64,000 nt of DNA from Streptomyces liliiviolaceus. GTDB lineage: Bacteria > Actinomycetota > Actinomycetes > Streptomycetales > Streptomycetaceae. The position numbers were made by a program, and so were the translations under genes. The notes under the pieces are model-generated. The model had not been told where the DNA came from. It searched no databases and saw only the letters and a list, made by a program, of their open reading frames with translations. The DNA lies in the NCBI RefSeq assembly GCF_018070025.1, contig NZ_JAGPYQ010000002.1, forward strand, positions 2,170,001 to 2,234,000, read 5' to 3'. This document shows, in pieces, positions 9,865 to 19,015 of the stretch; the stretch's first letter is position 1; the number at the start of each line of letters is the position of its first letter.

Positions 9865-10193
9865 TTGGCTGAAAATGCACGCTGTGAATCGAAGGTGACG
9901 AAGTTTCGAACATGACGCCCGGGCGGCAAAGCGCATGAAAATGACGACTGCCGCATGTCATCCCCCAGTTGACGTCAACTCAGTTCATCTACCACACAGT
10001 GATGTCGTGGTAGCCATTTCCCGACGAAGTGAAGTCGTGCGAGTGATGAGCGCCCTGTCGGTCCTGTCCACCGGCCGCGGTGACTAGCATGAGGGCGCGC
10101 TTGATCCGGAGGAGGGCCTACCATCTTCCGGACTCCCGGCGATGTTTCACCTGTGGACTTAACTCCTGCTCGCACGGACCGAGGGACCGCGGA
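9865..10193 (+). promoter_or_regulatory. Conservon upstream region with two palindromes
   Basis: 329 nt before cvnA. It holds a perfect 14-bp palindrome AGTTGACGTCAACT (9967-9980) and, 9 nt on, a CTACCAC/GTGGTAG inverted repeat (9989-9995 and 10007-10013). AT content is higher than in neighbouring genes. These are candidate operators for the cvn operon. No convincing -35/-10 pair was fixed. Confidence 0.4.
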
Positions 10194-11954
10194 ATGCCAG
10201 TGCCTGCTCGCCCCCGTCAACGCCGATCTGCGCAGAAGACGGGTTCCACTCCGGTCGTGTTCCCCGCGGTCCTGCTCGTCACGGCCGCAGGTGCCGGAGC
10301 GGCCGTCGGCCTCGCCCCCGAGAGCGCCCGCCCCTGGGTGGCGGGCACGGCGATCGCCGCCTGGGGCTGCATAGCGGCCGTCGTCGCCCTCGCCTCCGCC
10401 CGGTTGCGCAAGGCCCACCGCCAGACGGTGTCGCGCACCGGCGAACTGGAGATGACCAAGAACAACTGGAGCCAGCACGGCGCCGAGACGGACCAGTTGG
10501 TCAACGTGACCCTGCCGGCGGTGGCCGAACAGCTGAAGAACGGCGTAGGCGCCGACAAGGTGCTGGCAGGTCTGCCCACCCCCTCCGACCCGTATCTGCG
10601 CCGGATGCTGCATGTCTTCACCACCGAGGTCGCCCAGTCCGTGCTGCGGACCGCCGACGCGCAGTCGGACCTCGACGTGATGCGGCGCGAACTGGCCAAC
10701 GGGACGCAGGAGCTTGAGCGGCTGACCCACGACACCCTGCCCGCCGCGGTGTCCCTGCTGCGCGAGGGCAGTTCGGCCGACACCGTGCTCGCCAAGCTCG
10801 ACTGGCCGAGCAATCCGCTGCTGCGCTCGCCCGCGGAATCGTTCATCCGTGAACTGGCGTACAGCGAGCGCCGGTCCGCCGCCGCCCAGGCCGCCTCCGC
10901 GAAGGCCCTCAGCCGGGTCCAGGCCAAGACCGTCGGCATGCTCGCCGACCTCCGCGACATGCAGGACCGCCACGGCGGGGAGATCTTCGGCGATCTGCTG
11001 CGGCTGGACCACAGCACCTCCCAGCTGGGCCTCATGACCGACCGGCTCGCCCTGCTGATGGGCGGTCGCTCCAGCCGCGTGTGGAACAAGCCGATCGTCA
11101 TGGAGAGCATCCTGCGCGGCTCCGTCGGCCGGATCGCCGCGTACCGGCGGGTGCGGCTGCACAACTCCAGCAAGGCCTCCATCGCGGGCTTCGCCGCCGA
11201 GGGCGTGATGCACCTGCTGGCCGAACTCATGGACAACGCCGCCAACTTCTCGCCGCCGATCGACGAGGTCCACGTGTACGTGGAGGAGCGCAGCGCCGGT
11301 CTCGTCGTCACCATCGAGGACAGCGGCCTGAAGATGTCCGGCGCCTCCATGCGCCGGGCCGAGGAGTCGGTGTCGGGCCAGGTCACCGACCTCGCCTCGC
11401 TCCAGGGCACCCGCCTGGGCCTGAGCGTGGTGGGACGGCTCGCCGCCAAGCACGGCATCAGCGTCAACTACCGCCCCTCCTCGCGCGGCGGCACCGGTGT
11501 CGTCGTCCTGCTGCCGCCCCAACTGGTGGCCCAGCAGCGCGAACCGGTCGGTCCCGAGCGTCCGGCCGCTGCCGCACCGGCCGCACCCCCGGCCCCCGCG
11601 CCGGTCCCCGCGGCCGAGGAATCGTTTCCGGTACGCACTCCGCAGGCGGCCGCGCCCGTGGACGAGGCGCCCCCGGTCGACATCCCCCGCCGGCGCGGCG
11701 CGGCCACTCCGGGCGGACTGCCCGTCCGGGCTCCCGGCCGCACCATGGCCGAGGCGGAACGCGGACGGGCGAAGAACCCTCCCGAGGCGCCCAAGGCGGA
11801 GCCCGACGTGAACGCTCCGCCGCGCGACGCCGGAAGCCGGTTCGGCGCCTTCCACCGCGGCCGGCACGCCGGAGGGGCCGCCGACGGCTCCCCCGCCGCG
11901 CCCGGCGAGGACGCCGGACCCGAGACCGAGACCGGGCCCGAGGCGAACGGCTAG
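10194..11954 (+). CDS. cvnA: Conservon sensor-kinase-like protein CvnA
   Basis: 586 aa. Two N-terminal membrane helices (VVFPAVLLVTAAGAGAAVGL; WVAGTAIAAWGCIAAVVALA) precede a cytoplasmic linker. A degenerate dimerisation region follows (LLRLDHSTSQLGLMTDRLAL), then an HATPase_c domain with N-box LAELMDNAANFSPP near residues 342-355. The Pro/Ala-rich C-terminus is disordered. In conservons CvnA is the membrane sensor that recruits CvnB, CvnC and the GTPase CvnD. The ATG at 10194 is preferred over the GTG at 10080 because GAGGGA lies about 9 nt before it and the membrane helix follows at normal distance. Confidence 0.88.
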   Translation: MPVPARPRQRRSAQKTGSTPVVFPAVLLVTAAGAGAAVGLAPESARPWVAGTAIAAWGCIAAVVALASARLRKAHRQTVSRTGELEMTKNNWSQHGAETDQLVNVTLPAVAEQLKNGVGADKVLAGLPTPSDPYLRRMLHVFTTEVAQSVLRTADAQSDLDVMRRELANGTQELERLTHDTLPAAVSLLREGSSADTVLAKLDWPSNPLLRSPAESFIRELAYSERRSAAAQAASAKALSRVQAKTVGMLADLRDMQDRHGGEIFGDLLRLDHSTSQLGLMTDRLALLMGGRSSRVWNKPIVMESILRGSVGRIAAYRRVRLHNSSKASIAGFAAEGVMHLLAELMDNAANFSPPIDEVHVYVEERSAGLVVTIEDSGLKMSGASMRRAEESVSGQVTDLASLQGTRLGLSVVGRLAAKHGISVNYRPSSRGGTGVVVLLPPQLVAQQREPVGPERPAAAAPAAPPAPAPVPAAEESFPVRTPQAAAPVDEAPPVDIPRRRGAATPGGLPVRAPGRTMAEAERGRAKNPPEAPKAEPDVNAPPRDAGSRFGAFHRGRHAGGAADGSPAAPGEDAGPETETGPEANG

Positions 11955-12037
11955 ATCGCCTCCGCACCTTCGCACAGCTCCGCAAGCCCACCCCGCACTG
12001 ATTCGCCGCACCCCGTTGGATTGGAGGAACGGGCCGG

Positions 12038-12496
12038 GTGACCACCGACTGGTCATCGCCCGACCCGCCCATCATGGAGACCACTGACAACAGCCTCACC
12101 TGGCTCTTGATGAACCTCTTGGAGCGCACGCCGGGCACCCGCCACGCACTCGTCCTGTCCCGGGACGGTCTGAAACTGTGCTGGACGGAGCACCTGACCC
12201 TCGACCAGGCCGACCAGCTGTCGGCGATCTGCTCCGGCATCCAGGCTCTCGCCCAGGGCGCGTCCGTGGAGTTCGGCGACGGAACCGGCGGCGTCCGGCA
12301 CTCCATGACCGAGTTCCACGGGGGCCTGCTGTTCATCGTGGAGGCCGGCCAGGGCGCGCACCTCGCGCTCGTCGCCGAGGAGAGCGCCGACCCGGGCGTC
12401 GTCGGCCATCAGATGACCGAGCTGGTGGAGCAGATCGGCGACCATCTGCGGGCCGAACCCCGTACGCCCGTCACCAGCAGGGGTGCCTCGGCGTGA
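12038..12496 (+). CDS. cvnB: Conservon roadblock/LC7 protein CvnB
   Basis: 152 aa with a roadblock/LC7 fold: LTWLLMNLLERTPGTRHALV, VLSRDGLKL, LSAICSGIQALAQGAS. Roadblock proteins of this type modulate small Ras/MglA-like GTPases, here CvnD. GTG start at 12038 with GGAGG 11 nt upstream; an ATG at 12074 is an alternative. The stop codon overlaps the cvnC start by 4 nt, indicating translational coupling. Confidence 0.88.
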   Translation: MTTDWSSPDPPIMETTDNSLTWLLMNLLERTPGTRHALVLSRDGLKLCWTEHLTLDQADQLSAICSGIQALAQGASVEFGDGTGGVRHSMTEFHGGLLFIVEAGQGAHLALVAEESADPGVVGHQMTELVEQIGDHLRAEPRTPVTSRGASA

Positions 12497-12849
12497 GCCG
12501 CAAACCCGTGGACATCGGCGACCCGGACCGGCTCTACACGGTCACGGGCGGACGCAGCGAAGCCGATGACGCCTTCGACCTGGTCACGCTGATCGTCAGC
12601 GAGTGCGAGCCCACCGCCGGGATGCAGTCCGAGCACGTCCGGATCCTTGAGCTGTGCCGCCATCCCACGGCACTGGTCGAGGTCTCGGCCGAGCTCAAAC
12701 TGCCCATCACCGTCGTGCGGATCCTCCTCGGCGACCTCCATGCCATGGGCAAGGTGAGCGCCCGTCACCCCCGCGCGGCCGATTCCGTCGCGACCCTCCC
12801 CGAAACCGCACTGCTGCAGGAGGTGCTCCATGGGCTCCGCAACCTCTGA
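12493..12849 (+). CDS. cvnC: Conservon DUF742 protein CvnC
   Basis: 118 aa DUF742 protein: an N-terminal RLYTVTGGRS segment, then a winged-helix-like C-terminal half (LELCRHPTALVEVSAELKLP, then ITVVRILLGDLHAMGKV). DUF742 proteins are always found with roadblock and GTPase partners in conservons. The GTG start overlaps the cvnB stop by 4 nt, and its 3' end overlaps the cvnD start by 20 nt. Confidence 0.88.
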   Translation: MSRKPVDIGDPDRLYTVTGGRSEADDAFDLVTLIVSECEPTAGMQSEHVRILELCRHPTALVEVSAELKLPITVVRILLGDLHAMGKVSARHPRAADSVATLPETALLQEVLHGLRNL

Positions 12850-13447
12850 GCTGCCCGCCCAGCGCACGCCGCTGGCCGATGCCGCCGAGACCGGACTGAA
12901 GATAGTCGTCGTGGGCGGTTTCGGCGCCGGCAAGACCACCCTGGTCCGCTCGGTCAGCGAGATCCGGCCGCTGAACACCGAAGAGGTGATGACGCAGGCG
13001 GGGCAGGGCGTCGACGAGACGGCGGGTGTGGAGCGCAAGACCACGACCACCGTCGCCTTCGACTTCGGGCGCATCAGCCTCAACCAGCGGATGGTGCTCT
13101 ACCTGTTCGGCGCACCGGGCCAGGAGCGTTTCTGGTTCCTGTGGGACCGGCTGTTCTCCGGCACCCTGGGCGCGATCGTCCTCGTCGACACCCGGCGCAT
13201 GGAGGACTCCTGGTACGCGATAGACAGGCTCGAACACCACAAGACGCCGTTCGTGGTGGCCGTCAACCGCTTCGACGACGACGAACAGCGGTTCTCGCTC
13301 GACGAGATCCGGCAGGCGCTCGCGCTGGGCGACCATGTGCCCATGGTCGACTGCGACGCGCGGGTCAGGTCGTCGGGCAAGGAAGTCCTGATCACTCTCG
13401 TGGACCATCTCTACGCACTGGCCCTGTCCCAGGAAGGGACGTCGTGA
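12830..13447 (+). CDS. cvnD: Conservon GTPase CvnD
   Basis: 205 aa ATP/GTP-binding protein. P-loop GGFGAGKT (29-36), switch-type Thr in QGVDETAGVERKTTT, G3-like LYLFGAPGQERF and the base-specificity segment VAVNRFD are all visible. CvnD hydrolyses GTP and forms a membrane-associated complex with CvnA-C, likened to eukaryotic G-protein signalling. It overlaps cvnC by 20 nt and the P450 gene by 4 nt. Confidence 0.9.
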   Translation: MGSATSELPAQRTPLADAAETGLKIVVVGGFGAGKTTLVRSVSEIRPLNTEEVMTQAGQGVDETAGVERKTTTTVAFDFGRISLNQRMVLYLFGAPGQERFWFLWDRLFSGTLGAIVLVDTRRMEDSWYAIDRLEHHKTPFVVAVNRFDDDEQRFSLDEIRQALALGDHVPMVDCDARVRSSGKEVLITLVDHLYALALSQEGTS

Positions 13448-14709
13448 GCGACACCACCGGCTCCACTTCGTCGAAGACCCCTCCACCGGGCTGCCCGGCG
13501 CACGGTTCCGCCGTGCAGCTGGGCGGTCTGGAGTACCAGCAGACGCCCTCGCAGCTGTACCGCACGATGCGCCGGGAGCACGGCGCGGTGGCTCCGGTCT
13601 TCCTCGACGGCGACATCCCGGCCTGGCTCGTCCTCGGTTATCCCGAGGTCAGCTATGTGACCAGCCATGACGAGCTGTTCGCGCGGGACTCCCGGCGCTG
13701 GAACCAGTGGCCGAACATTCCGGCGGACTGGCCCCTGATGCCGTTCGTCGGCTACCAGCCGTCGGTGCTGTTCACCGAGGGCCCGGAGCACCAGCGCCGG
13801 GCCGGTGTCATCACGCAGGCGCTGGAGGGGGTCGACCAGTTCGAACTGGCCCGCGAGTGCCAGTCGATCGCCGAGTCGCTGATCGCCTCGTTCGGCGGCA
13901 GCGGGCAGACCGAGCTGATGAGCACGTACGCGCACGCCCTGCCCGCCCGTGCCGTGCTGTGGATGTGCGGTATGCCGCAGGGCAGCGCGGACACCGAGCA
14001 GCTCGTCGACGATCTGCGGATCTCGCTCGACGCCGGTGAGGGCGACGACCCGGTGGCGGCGTACATGCGCGTCGGGGAGCGCATCATGCAGCTGGTGAAG
14101 GAGAAGCGGGACCGGCCGGGTCCCGATGTCACCTCCCGGATGCTGCAGGACGCGGCGGGGCTCAGCGACGAGGAGATCGTGCAGGACCTGATCTCCGTCA
14201 TCGCCGCCGCCCAGCAGCCGACCGCCAACTGGATCTGCAACACCCTGCGTCTGCTGCTGACCGACGAGCGGTTCGCGGTGAACGTCTCCGGCGGCCGGGT
14301 CAGTGTCGGCGACGCGCTGAACGAGGTGCTGTGGCTGGACACGCCGACCCAGAACTTCATCGGCCGCTGGGCCGTGCGCGACACGCAGCTCGGCGGGCGC
14401 CTCATCCGTGAGGGCGACTGCCTCGTCCTCGGTCTCGCGGCGGCCAACACGGACCCGCAGATCTGGCCCGAGTCGCACGTCGGTGCGGAGAACTCCTCGC
14501 ACCTGTCGTTCAGCAACGGCGAGCACCGCTGCCCGTATCCGGCGCCGCTCCTCGCGGACGTGATGGCCCGTACGGCGGTGGAGACGCTGCTGGAGCGGCT
14601 GCCCGACCTGGTGCTGGGGGTCGATCCCTCGGAGCTGACGTGGCGGCCGTCGATCTGGATGCGGGGGCTGAACTCCTTGCCGGTGCAGTTCACTCCGGCC
14701 GTGCATTAG
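13444..14709 (+). CDS. CYP157-like cytochrome P450 lacking EXXR (conservon CvnE)
   Basis: 421 aa. It keeps the haem-thiolate region FSNGEHRCPYP with Cys363. The K-helix EXXR motif is replaced by EVLW (residues 294-297), and the I-helix AGxET/S oxygen-activation motif is replaced by AAAQQPTANW. The CYP157 family of Streptomyces is known to lack EXXR and to be encoded with conservons, so this assignment fits both sequence and context. The GTG start overlaps the cvnD stop by 4 nt. Whether it is a catalytic monooxygenase or a haem-binding signalling partner cannot be told here. Confidence 0.82.
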   Translation: MSDTTGSTSSKTPPPGCPAHGSAVQLGGLEYQQTPSQLYRTMRREHGAVAPVFLDGDIPAWLVLGYPEVSYVTSHDELFARDSRRWNQWPNIPADWPLMPFVGYQPSVLFTEGPEHQRRAGVITQALEGVDQFELARECQSIAESLIASFGGSGQTELMSTYAHALPARAVLWMCGMPQGSADTEQLVDDLRISLDAGEGDDPVAAYMRVGERIMQLVKEKRDRPGPDVTSRMLQDAAGLSDEEIVQDLISVIAAAQQPTANWICNTLRLLLTDERFAVNVSGGRVSVGDALNEVLWLDTPTQNFIGRWAVRDTQLGGRLIREGDCLVLGLAAANTDPQIWPESHVGAENSSHLSFSNGEHRCPYPAPLLADVMARTAVETLLERLPDLVLGVDPSELTWRPSIWMRGLNSLPVQFTPAVH

Positions 14710-14754
14710 CGCTCCGCTGGGTTCAGCTGGATATCTGCGGGTGTGTTGCATGCC

Positions 14755-14836
14755 TGCGGGTGCGTTGTGGCTGGGCGCGCCCACGCGGCGGAGCCGCACA
14801 ATGTCACAGCCCCGCGCCCCTTCGGGGCGCCCAGCC
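14755..14836. repeat. Streptomyces palindromic intergenic repeat, copy C (reverse orientation)
   Basis: Contains the hairpins GCGGC-GGA-GCCGC (14785-14797) and GCGCCCC-TTC-GGGGCGC (14814-14830). Read in reverse it starts like copies A and B (GGGGCGCGGGG) but then continues as a longer variant. It lies between the two convergent P450 genes and probably terminates both. Confidence 0.65.
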
Positions 14837-14878
14837 TTCCGCGTGCCCGGAATCCGGGCACGCGGAGGACGTGGGTGG

Positions 14879-16105
14879 TCAGACGCCGGCCGGGGTGAAC
14901 CGGACCGGCAGTGACTGGGGGCCCCGGGTGAAGACGCCCTGTTCCACGGGGTCGAAGCCCTCGGCGAGGCGCAGGTCCGGCATCGCGTCGAGCAGTTGGT
15001 TCATCCCTATCTCGACCTCCGCCTTGGCCAGCAGCGCGCCGACGCAGAAGTGCCGGCCCAGCGCGAACGCGAGGTGGTCGGCCGCGGCCGAGAACGCCGA
15101 GGTCGTGGTGAGGTCGTCCCGGAATATGTCGAACCGGTCGGGGTCGCCGTAGCGGCGCTCGTCACGGTTGGCGGCTCCGATGAGGCACGTCACCGTGGCC
15201 CCCTGCGGGATGGTGCCGCCGGACACCTCGACGTCGGTGGCCGACTGCCGCATGATCATGTGGACCGGAGGGGTGTAGCGCAGCGTCTCCGCGAAGGCGG
15301 CGGGGATGAGGCTGCGGTCCTCGTAGACGGCCGCCAACTGCTCGGGATTCATCAGCAGGTTGGCGAGAATGCTGGCGATCGCCTTGTCCGTGGTCTCCCC
15401 GCCGGCGGCGAGCAGCAGGCTGCAGAACGCCTTGATGTCCTCGTCGCTCATCCGGACACCGTCGACCTCGGCGGCACAGAGCGTCGACAGCAGGTCGTCG
15501 CCCAGGTTGTCGCGCCGGTCGCGGATGATCGGGATCATGTATTCGGCGAACTCCCGGCGGGTGCGCTCACCGGCGGCGGTCACCTCGGCGTCACCGGAGA
15601 GGTTGCCGAGGAAGGCGATGACGGCGGTGTACCAGCCGTGGAAGCGGGCGTGGTCGGCCTTGTCCAGGCCCAGCATGTCCGCGATGACGTTGACCGGGAA
15701 CCGGGTCGCGTAGTCGGTGACGATGTCCGCCGAACCGGTCTCGCGGAAGGCGTCTATGAGCGCGAGCGAGTTGCGCTCGATGACCGGCAGGAACTTCTCC
15801 TGGAGGTCGCTGCCGCGGAACGCCGGGGCGACGAGTGCGCGCCGCACCGCGTGCTCACGGCCGCTGAGCTGGAGGATCGTCTTGCCGTGGACCGGCTCCA
15901 GCTGCCAGTCGTAGTTGCCGGTCGTGAACTCGGACTTCTTGTCCTTGAAAACCCGTTCGACATCGTCGTAGCGGGAAATGATGTAGCTCTGGGTGGCCTC
16001 GTGCCAGATCAGGGGATTTTTCTCTCGCATCGCCGCGTACGCGGGGTAGGGATCCGCGGCGAACTCGGGAGAGAGGATGTCGGGCGCCTGCTGGGCAGTG
16101 GACAC
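14879..16105 (-). CDS. Cytochrome P450, canonical motifs
   Basis: 408 aa class I bacterial P450. I-helix AGGETTD (234-240), K-helix EXXR as ETLR (273-276) and haem signature FALGRHFCVG with Cys354 are intact. It begins MSTAQQAPDILSPEFAADPY, with AGGAG 5-9 nt before the ATG. It would need ferredoxin and reductase partners, none of which are nearby. The substrate is unknown. It is convergent with the EXXR-less conservon P450; in known conservons CYP157 genes are paired in tandem with a CYP154 gene, so the opposite orientation here is a difference worth noting. Confidence 0.9.
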   Translation of the reverse strand: MSTAQQAPDILSPEFAADPYPAYAAMREKNPLIWHEATQSYIISRYDDVERVFKDKKSEFTTGNYDWQLEPVHGKTILQLSGREHAVRRALVAPAFRGSDLQEKFLPVIERNSLALIDAFRETGSADIVTDYATRFPVNVIADMLGLDKADHARFHGWYTAVIAFLGNLSGDAEVTAAGERTRREFAEYMIPIIRDRRDNLGDDLLSTLCAAEVDGVRMSDEDIKAFCSLLLAAGGETTDKAIASILANLLMNPEQLAAVYEDRSLIPAAFAETLRYTPPVHMIMRQSATDVEVSGGTIPQGATVTCLIGAANRDERRYGDPDRFDIFRDDLTTTSAFSAAADHLAFALGRHFCVGALLAKAEVEIGMNQLLDAMPDLRLAEGFDPVEQGVFTRGPQSLPVRFTPAGV

Positions 16106-16459
16106 GGAACTCCTCGTGTTGGATGCGTGCCGTCGAAGAACAGGTTAATGATCTTTCGATGGCTCAAACAGTCCAGTCCTGGCCGAAGTTGAATGCCCGA
16201 CCTTTCCGTGCCGCACACGCCTCCCCCTCATGATTTACGACGGAGCCCCTCCCATGATCCGAGAGTTTTGAGCCGGAATGCCGGAGTCCGGTGGTCGTCC
16301 TGTCGCCGGGAGAGCGGCGGTTCACCCTGCGGCGAACCGCCGCTCCCGGAGCCGGAGAACGATTTCGGCCACGACTCATTCGACACGTGTCAGCCGGGAC
16401 CTGTCGGCGCGGGACCGTCGGCTCAAGACCGTCAGCGCAGGACGGTCGGCGCGGGAAGG
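16106..16459. repeat. Intergenic region with a degenerate 15-bp tandem repeat
   Basis: 354 nt between the starts/ends of two leftward genes. The left part is AT-richer and should hold the P450 promoter. From 16396 to about 16470 about five imperfect copies of a 15-bp unit (GGGACCGTCGGCGCG-like) run into the 3' end of the adenosine deaminase gene. No coding-like frame is seen. Confidence 0.5.
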
Positions 16460-17569
16460 TCAGCGCGTCGCGAGGTCGTACCCCGGCAGGACGACGTCCC
16501 GGATCAGCGCGTTGCGCTCGTCGAACGGGATGAACGCGCTCTTGAGGGCGTTGACCGTGACCGTACGGAGGTCGCCGAGGGTCCAGCCCGCCTCCTCGAC
16601 GAGCAGGGACATCTCGCGGGTCATGGTCGTGCCGGAGACCAGCCGGTTGTCGGTGTTGAGGGTGACGCGGAAGCCCAGGTCGCGCAGCCGGGTGATCGGG
16701 TGGTCCGCGATCGAGGTGGCCGCGCCGGTCTGGAGGTTGGAGGTGGGGCACATCTCCAGGGCGATCCGGCGGTCGCGTATCCACTCGGCGACGCGGCCGA
16801 GCTTGCCGTCCACGATGTCGTCGGTGATCCGGACGCCGTGGCCGATGCGCTGGGCGCCGCAGACCTGGAGGGCCTGGTGGATGCTGGGCAGGCCGTGCGC
16901 CTCACCGGCGTGGATGGTGAACGGGACGTTCTCGGCGCGCAGGTGCGCGAACGCGTCGAGGTGGTCGGCGGGCGGGAAGCCGTCCTCGGCGCCCGCGATG
17001 TCGAAGCCGACGACACCCGCGTCCCGGAACGCAACGGCCAGGTCCGCGATCTCGCGGCTGCGGTCGAACATCCGCATGCCGCACAGCAGCGTGCCGACCC
17101 GGACGGGCGTACCGGCGTCCGCCGCCTTCGCCATGCCGGCGGCCAGGCCCTCCTGCACGGTCTCGACGACCTCGGGCAGGGTGAGCCCGCCGTCGAGCAT
17201 CAGCTCGGGGGCGTAGCGGACCTCGCCGTAGACGACGCCGTCCGCGGCGAGGTCGAGCACGTACTCCTCGGCGGTGCGCAGCAGGCCCTCGCGGGTCTGC
17301 ATGACCGCGAGGGTGTGCTCGAAGGTGGCGATGTAGCAGACGAGGTCGCCCGAGTTGGCCGCCTCGTAGTACCAGGCGGCGAGCGCGTCCGGGTCGGTGG
17401 TGGGGAGGGTGTGGCCGACCGCGGCGGCGAGTTCGACGAGCGTCGCGGGGCGCAGACCGCCGTCGAGGTGGTCGTGCAGGACGGCCTTGGGGAGCCGGCG
17501 GACGGTGTCCGTGTCGGGACGGACGTCGGGACGGACGTCGTTACGGGAGTCGGTGGGAGACGCGGTCAT
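16460..17569 (-). CDS. add: Adenosine deaminase
   Basis: 369 aa metal-dependent hydrolase converting adenosine to inosine in purine salvage. Zinc ligands and catalytic residues are visible: HDHLDGG near residue 32, HAGE (proton donor Glu), a conserved His in RIGHGVRI, and TLNTDN. The last motif has Asn where many deaminases have a second Asp; I recall this variant as normal in actinobacteria. The N-terminus has a short DVRP duplication. It is co-directional with the VOC protein upstream, with 49 nt between them. Confidence 0.92.
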   Translation of the reverse strand: MTASPTDSRNDVRPDVRPDTDTVRRLPKAVLHDHLDGGLRPATLVELAAAVGHTLPTTDPDALAAWYYEAANSGDLVCYIATFEHTLAVMQTREGLLRTAEEYVLDLAADGVVYGEVRYAPELMLDGGLTLPEVVETVQEGLAAGMAKAADAGTPVRVGTLLCGMRMFDRSREIADLAVAFRDAGVVGFDIAGAEDGFPPADHLDAFAHLRAENVPFTIHAGEAHGLPSIHQALQVCGAQRIGHGVRITDDIVDGKLGRVAEWIRDRRIALEMCPTSNLQTGAATSIADHPITRLRDLGFRVTLNTDNRLVSGTTMTREMSLLVEEAGWTLGDLRTVTVNALKSAFIPFDERNALIRDVVLPGYDLATR

Positions 17570-17618
17570 GCGGTGTTTCCTCGGCAGGTTCTCTGGGGGC
17601 GGGAGGGGACGGGATGGA

Positions 17619-18029
17619 CTACTGGGCGGGCGTGTCGGGGGCGGCAGGCTGCAGGAGGTCCCACCGGTTCCCGTACAGGTCCTGGAAGACGGCGACCGAA
17701 CCGTACGTCTCGTGCCGCGGCTCCTCCAGGAAGGTCACGCCGGCGGCGGTCATCCGGGCATGGTCGCGGGCGAAGTCGTCGGTGTGCAGGAAGAAGCCGA
17801 CCCGGCCGCCGGTCTGGTCGCCGATCCGCTCGCGCTGTGTCTCGCCCTTGGCGCGGGCCAGCAGGAGCCCGGTGCCGTGGCCGGCGGTGTCCGGCTCCAC
17901 GACGACCCAGCGGGATCCGTCGGGCCGCGGGGTGTCCTCGGCGAGCCGGAATCCGAGGGCTTCGGTGTAGAAGCGGATCGCCTCGTCGTAGTCGTCGACG
18001 ACGAGGGTGACCAGGGCAACGCGTCGCAT
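17619..18029 (-). CDS. VOC (glyoxalase/bleomycin-resistance fold) protein
   Basis: 136 aa with paired beta-alpha-beta-beta-beta modules: [20 protein letters not shown] and [17 protein letters not shown], ending [14 protein letters not shown]. The terminal GNRWDL is the usual metal-ligand region of the VOC fold. Function within the superfamily (dioxygenase, lyase or binding protein) cannot be assigned. The ATG at 18029 gives a standard N-terminus. Confidence 0.85.
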   Translation of the reverse strand: MRRVALVTLVVDDYDEAIRFYTEALGFRLAEDTPRPDGSRWVVVEPDTAGHGTGLLLARAKGETQRERIGDQTGGRVGFFLHTDDFARDHARMTAAGVTFLEEPRHETYGSVAVFQDLYGNRWDLLQPAAPDTPAQ

Positions 18030-18208
18030 CAGGGACCTCTCCGGGGTGTCGCTGCGGCAAGGAGCCGGCAGTGCGGCCGGCTGCAAGGGGGAACAGCAGG
18101 GGTTATACGTAACACGCGAGGATACGCCATCGCCGGGGGGTCGCCTGCCCGCGCGGCATCCGCCTCCTGCATGCTGGGGGAAGGATCAAGAGACAGGAGT
18201 GACACACC

Positions 18209-18919
18209 ATGTCCGAGACGCCCAGGTCGACCGGGGCACCCGCCCATCAGAACGTCACCTTCCCGAGCGGCGGCACCACCGCGCACGGTTACCTGGCACT
18301 GCCACCGGCCGGACGAGGGCCCGGTGTCATCGTCATCCAGGAGTGGTGGGGCCTGACCGACCACATCGCCGACGTCACCGAGCGGCTGGCGAAGGAGGGC
18401 TTCGTGGCTCTGGCCCCGGACCTCTACGGCGGCAATGTCGCCCATGAGAGCTCCGAGGCGTACCGGATGATGCAGGAGCTGCCCGTGCCGCGCGGGGTCG
18501 AGCTGCTGTCCGGCGCCGTCGACCATCTGCTGGCCATGCCGGAGGTCACCTCCGACACCGTCGGCTCGGTCGGCTTCTGCATGGGCGGCGGTTTCGTCCT
18601 CTACCAGGCGGCCACCGACCCCCGCGTCCGCGCCGCCGTACCGTTCTACGGCGTCATCCAGGGCGAGGCCCCGGACTTCTCCGGCCTCAAGGCCCAGATC
18701 CTCGGGCACTACGGCGAGCGCGACTCCGCCATCCCCGTGGACTCCCTCACCACGCTCGGCGAGACGATCCGCGAGCAGTCCGGCATCACCCCGGACTTCC
18801 GCGTCTACCCGGCCGACCACGCCTTCTTCAACGACGGCCGCCCGGAGGTCCACGACCCCGAGTCGTCCGCGCAGGCCTGGCGCAGCACGGTCGAGTTCCT
18901 GCACGCGCAGCTGGGCTGA
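18209..18919 (+). CDS. Dienelactone hydrolase family protein
   Basis: 236 aa alpha/beta hydrolase. Nucleophile elbow GFCMGGGF (Cys), catalytic His in DHAFFN, and IVIQEWWGLTDHIADVTERL typical of dienelactone hydrolases. It would hydrolyse an ester or lactone; the physiological substrate is unknown. It is a single gene, with GACAGGAG before the ATG and a strong hairpin just after the stop. Confidence 0.88.
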   Translation: MSETPRSTGAPAHQNVTFPSGGTTAHGYLALPPAGRGPGVIVIQEWWGLTDHIADVTERLAKEGFVALAPDLYGGNVAHESSEAYRMMQELPVPRGVELLSGAVDHLLAMPEVTSDTVGSVGFCMGGGFVLYQAATDPRVRAAVPFYGVIQGEAPDFSGLKAQILGHYGERDSAIPVDSLTTLGETIREQSGITPDFRVYPADHAFFNDGRPEVHDPESSAQAWRSTVEFLHAQLG

Positions 18920-18925
18920 CCGTAT

Positions 18926-18958
18926 GCCGCTGCCCCCGGTTCCGCCGGGGGCAGCGGC
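18926..18958. terminator. Bidirectional hairpin terminator
   Basis: 14-bp perfect stem GCCGCTGCCCCCGG with a 5-nt loop, 6 nt after the dienelactone hydrolase stop and before the convergent PI-PLC-like gene. No U-tract. Confidence 0.75.
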
Positions 18959-19015
18959 GCACGTCGGCACGTGCGAATCACTACGTGTTCGCGTTCAGTA
19001 CGTGTTCATAGTCAG

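Noticed and set aside
16193..18010. A 605-codon plus-strand frame over the adenosine deaminase and VOC genes
   Set aside because: Antisense shadow with no recognisable domain; both minus-strand genes have intact catalytic motifs.
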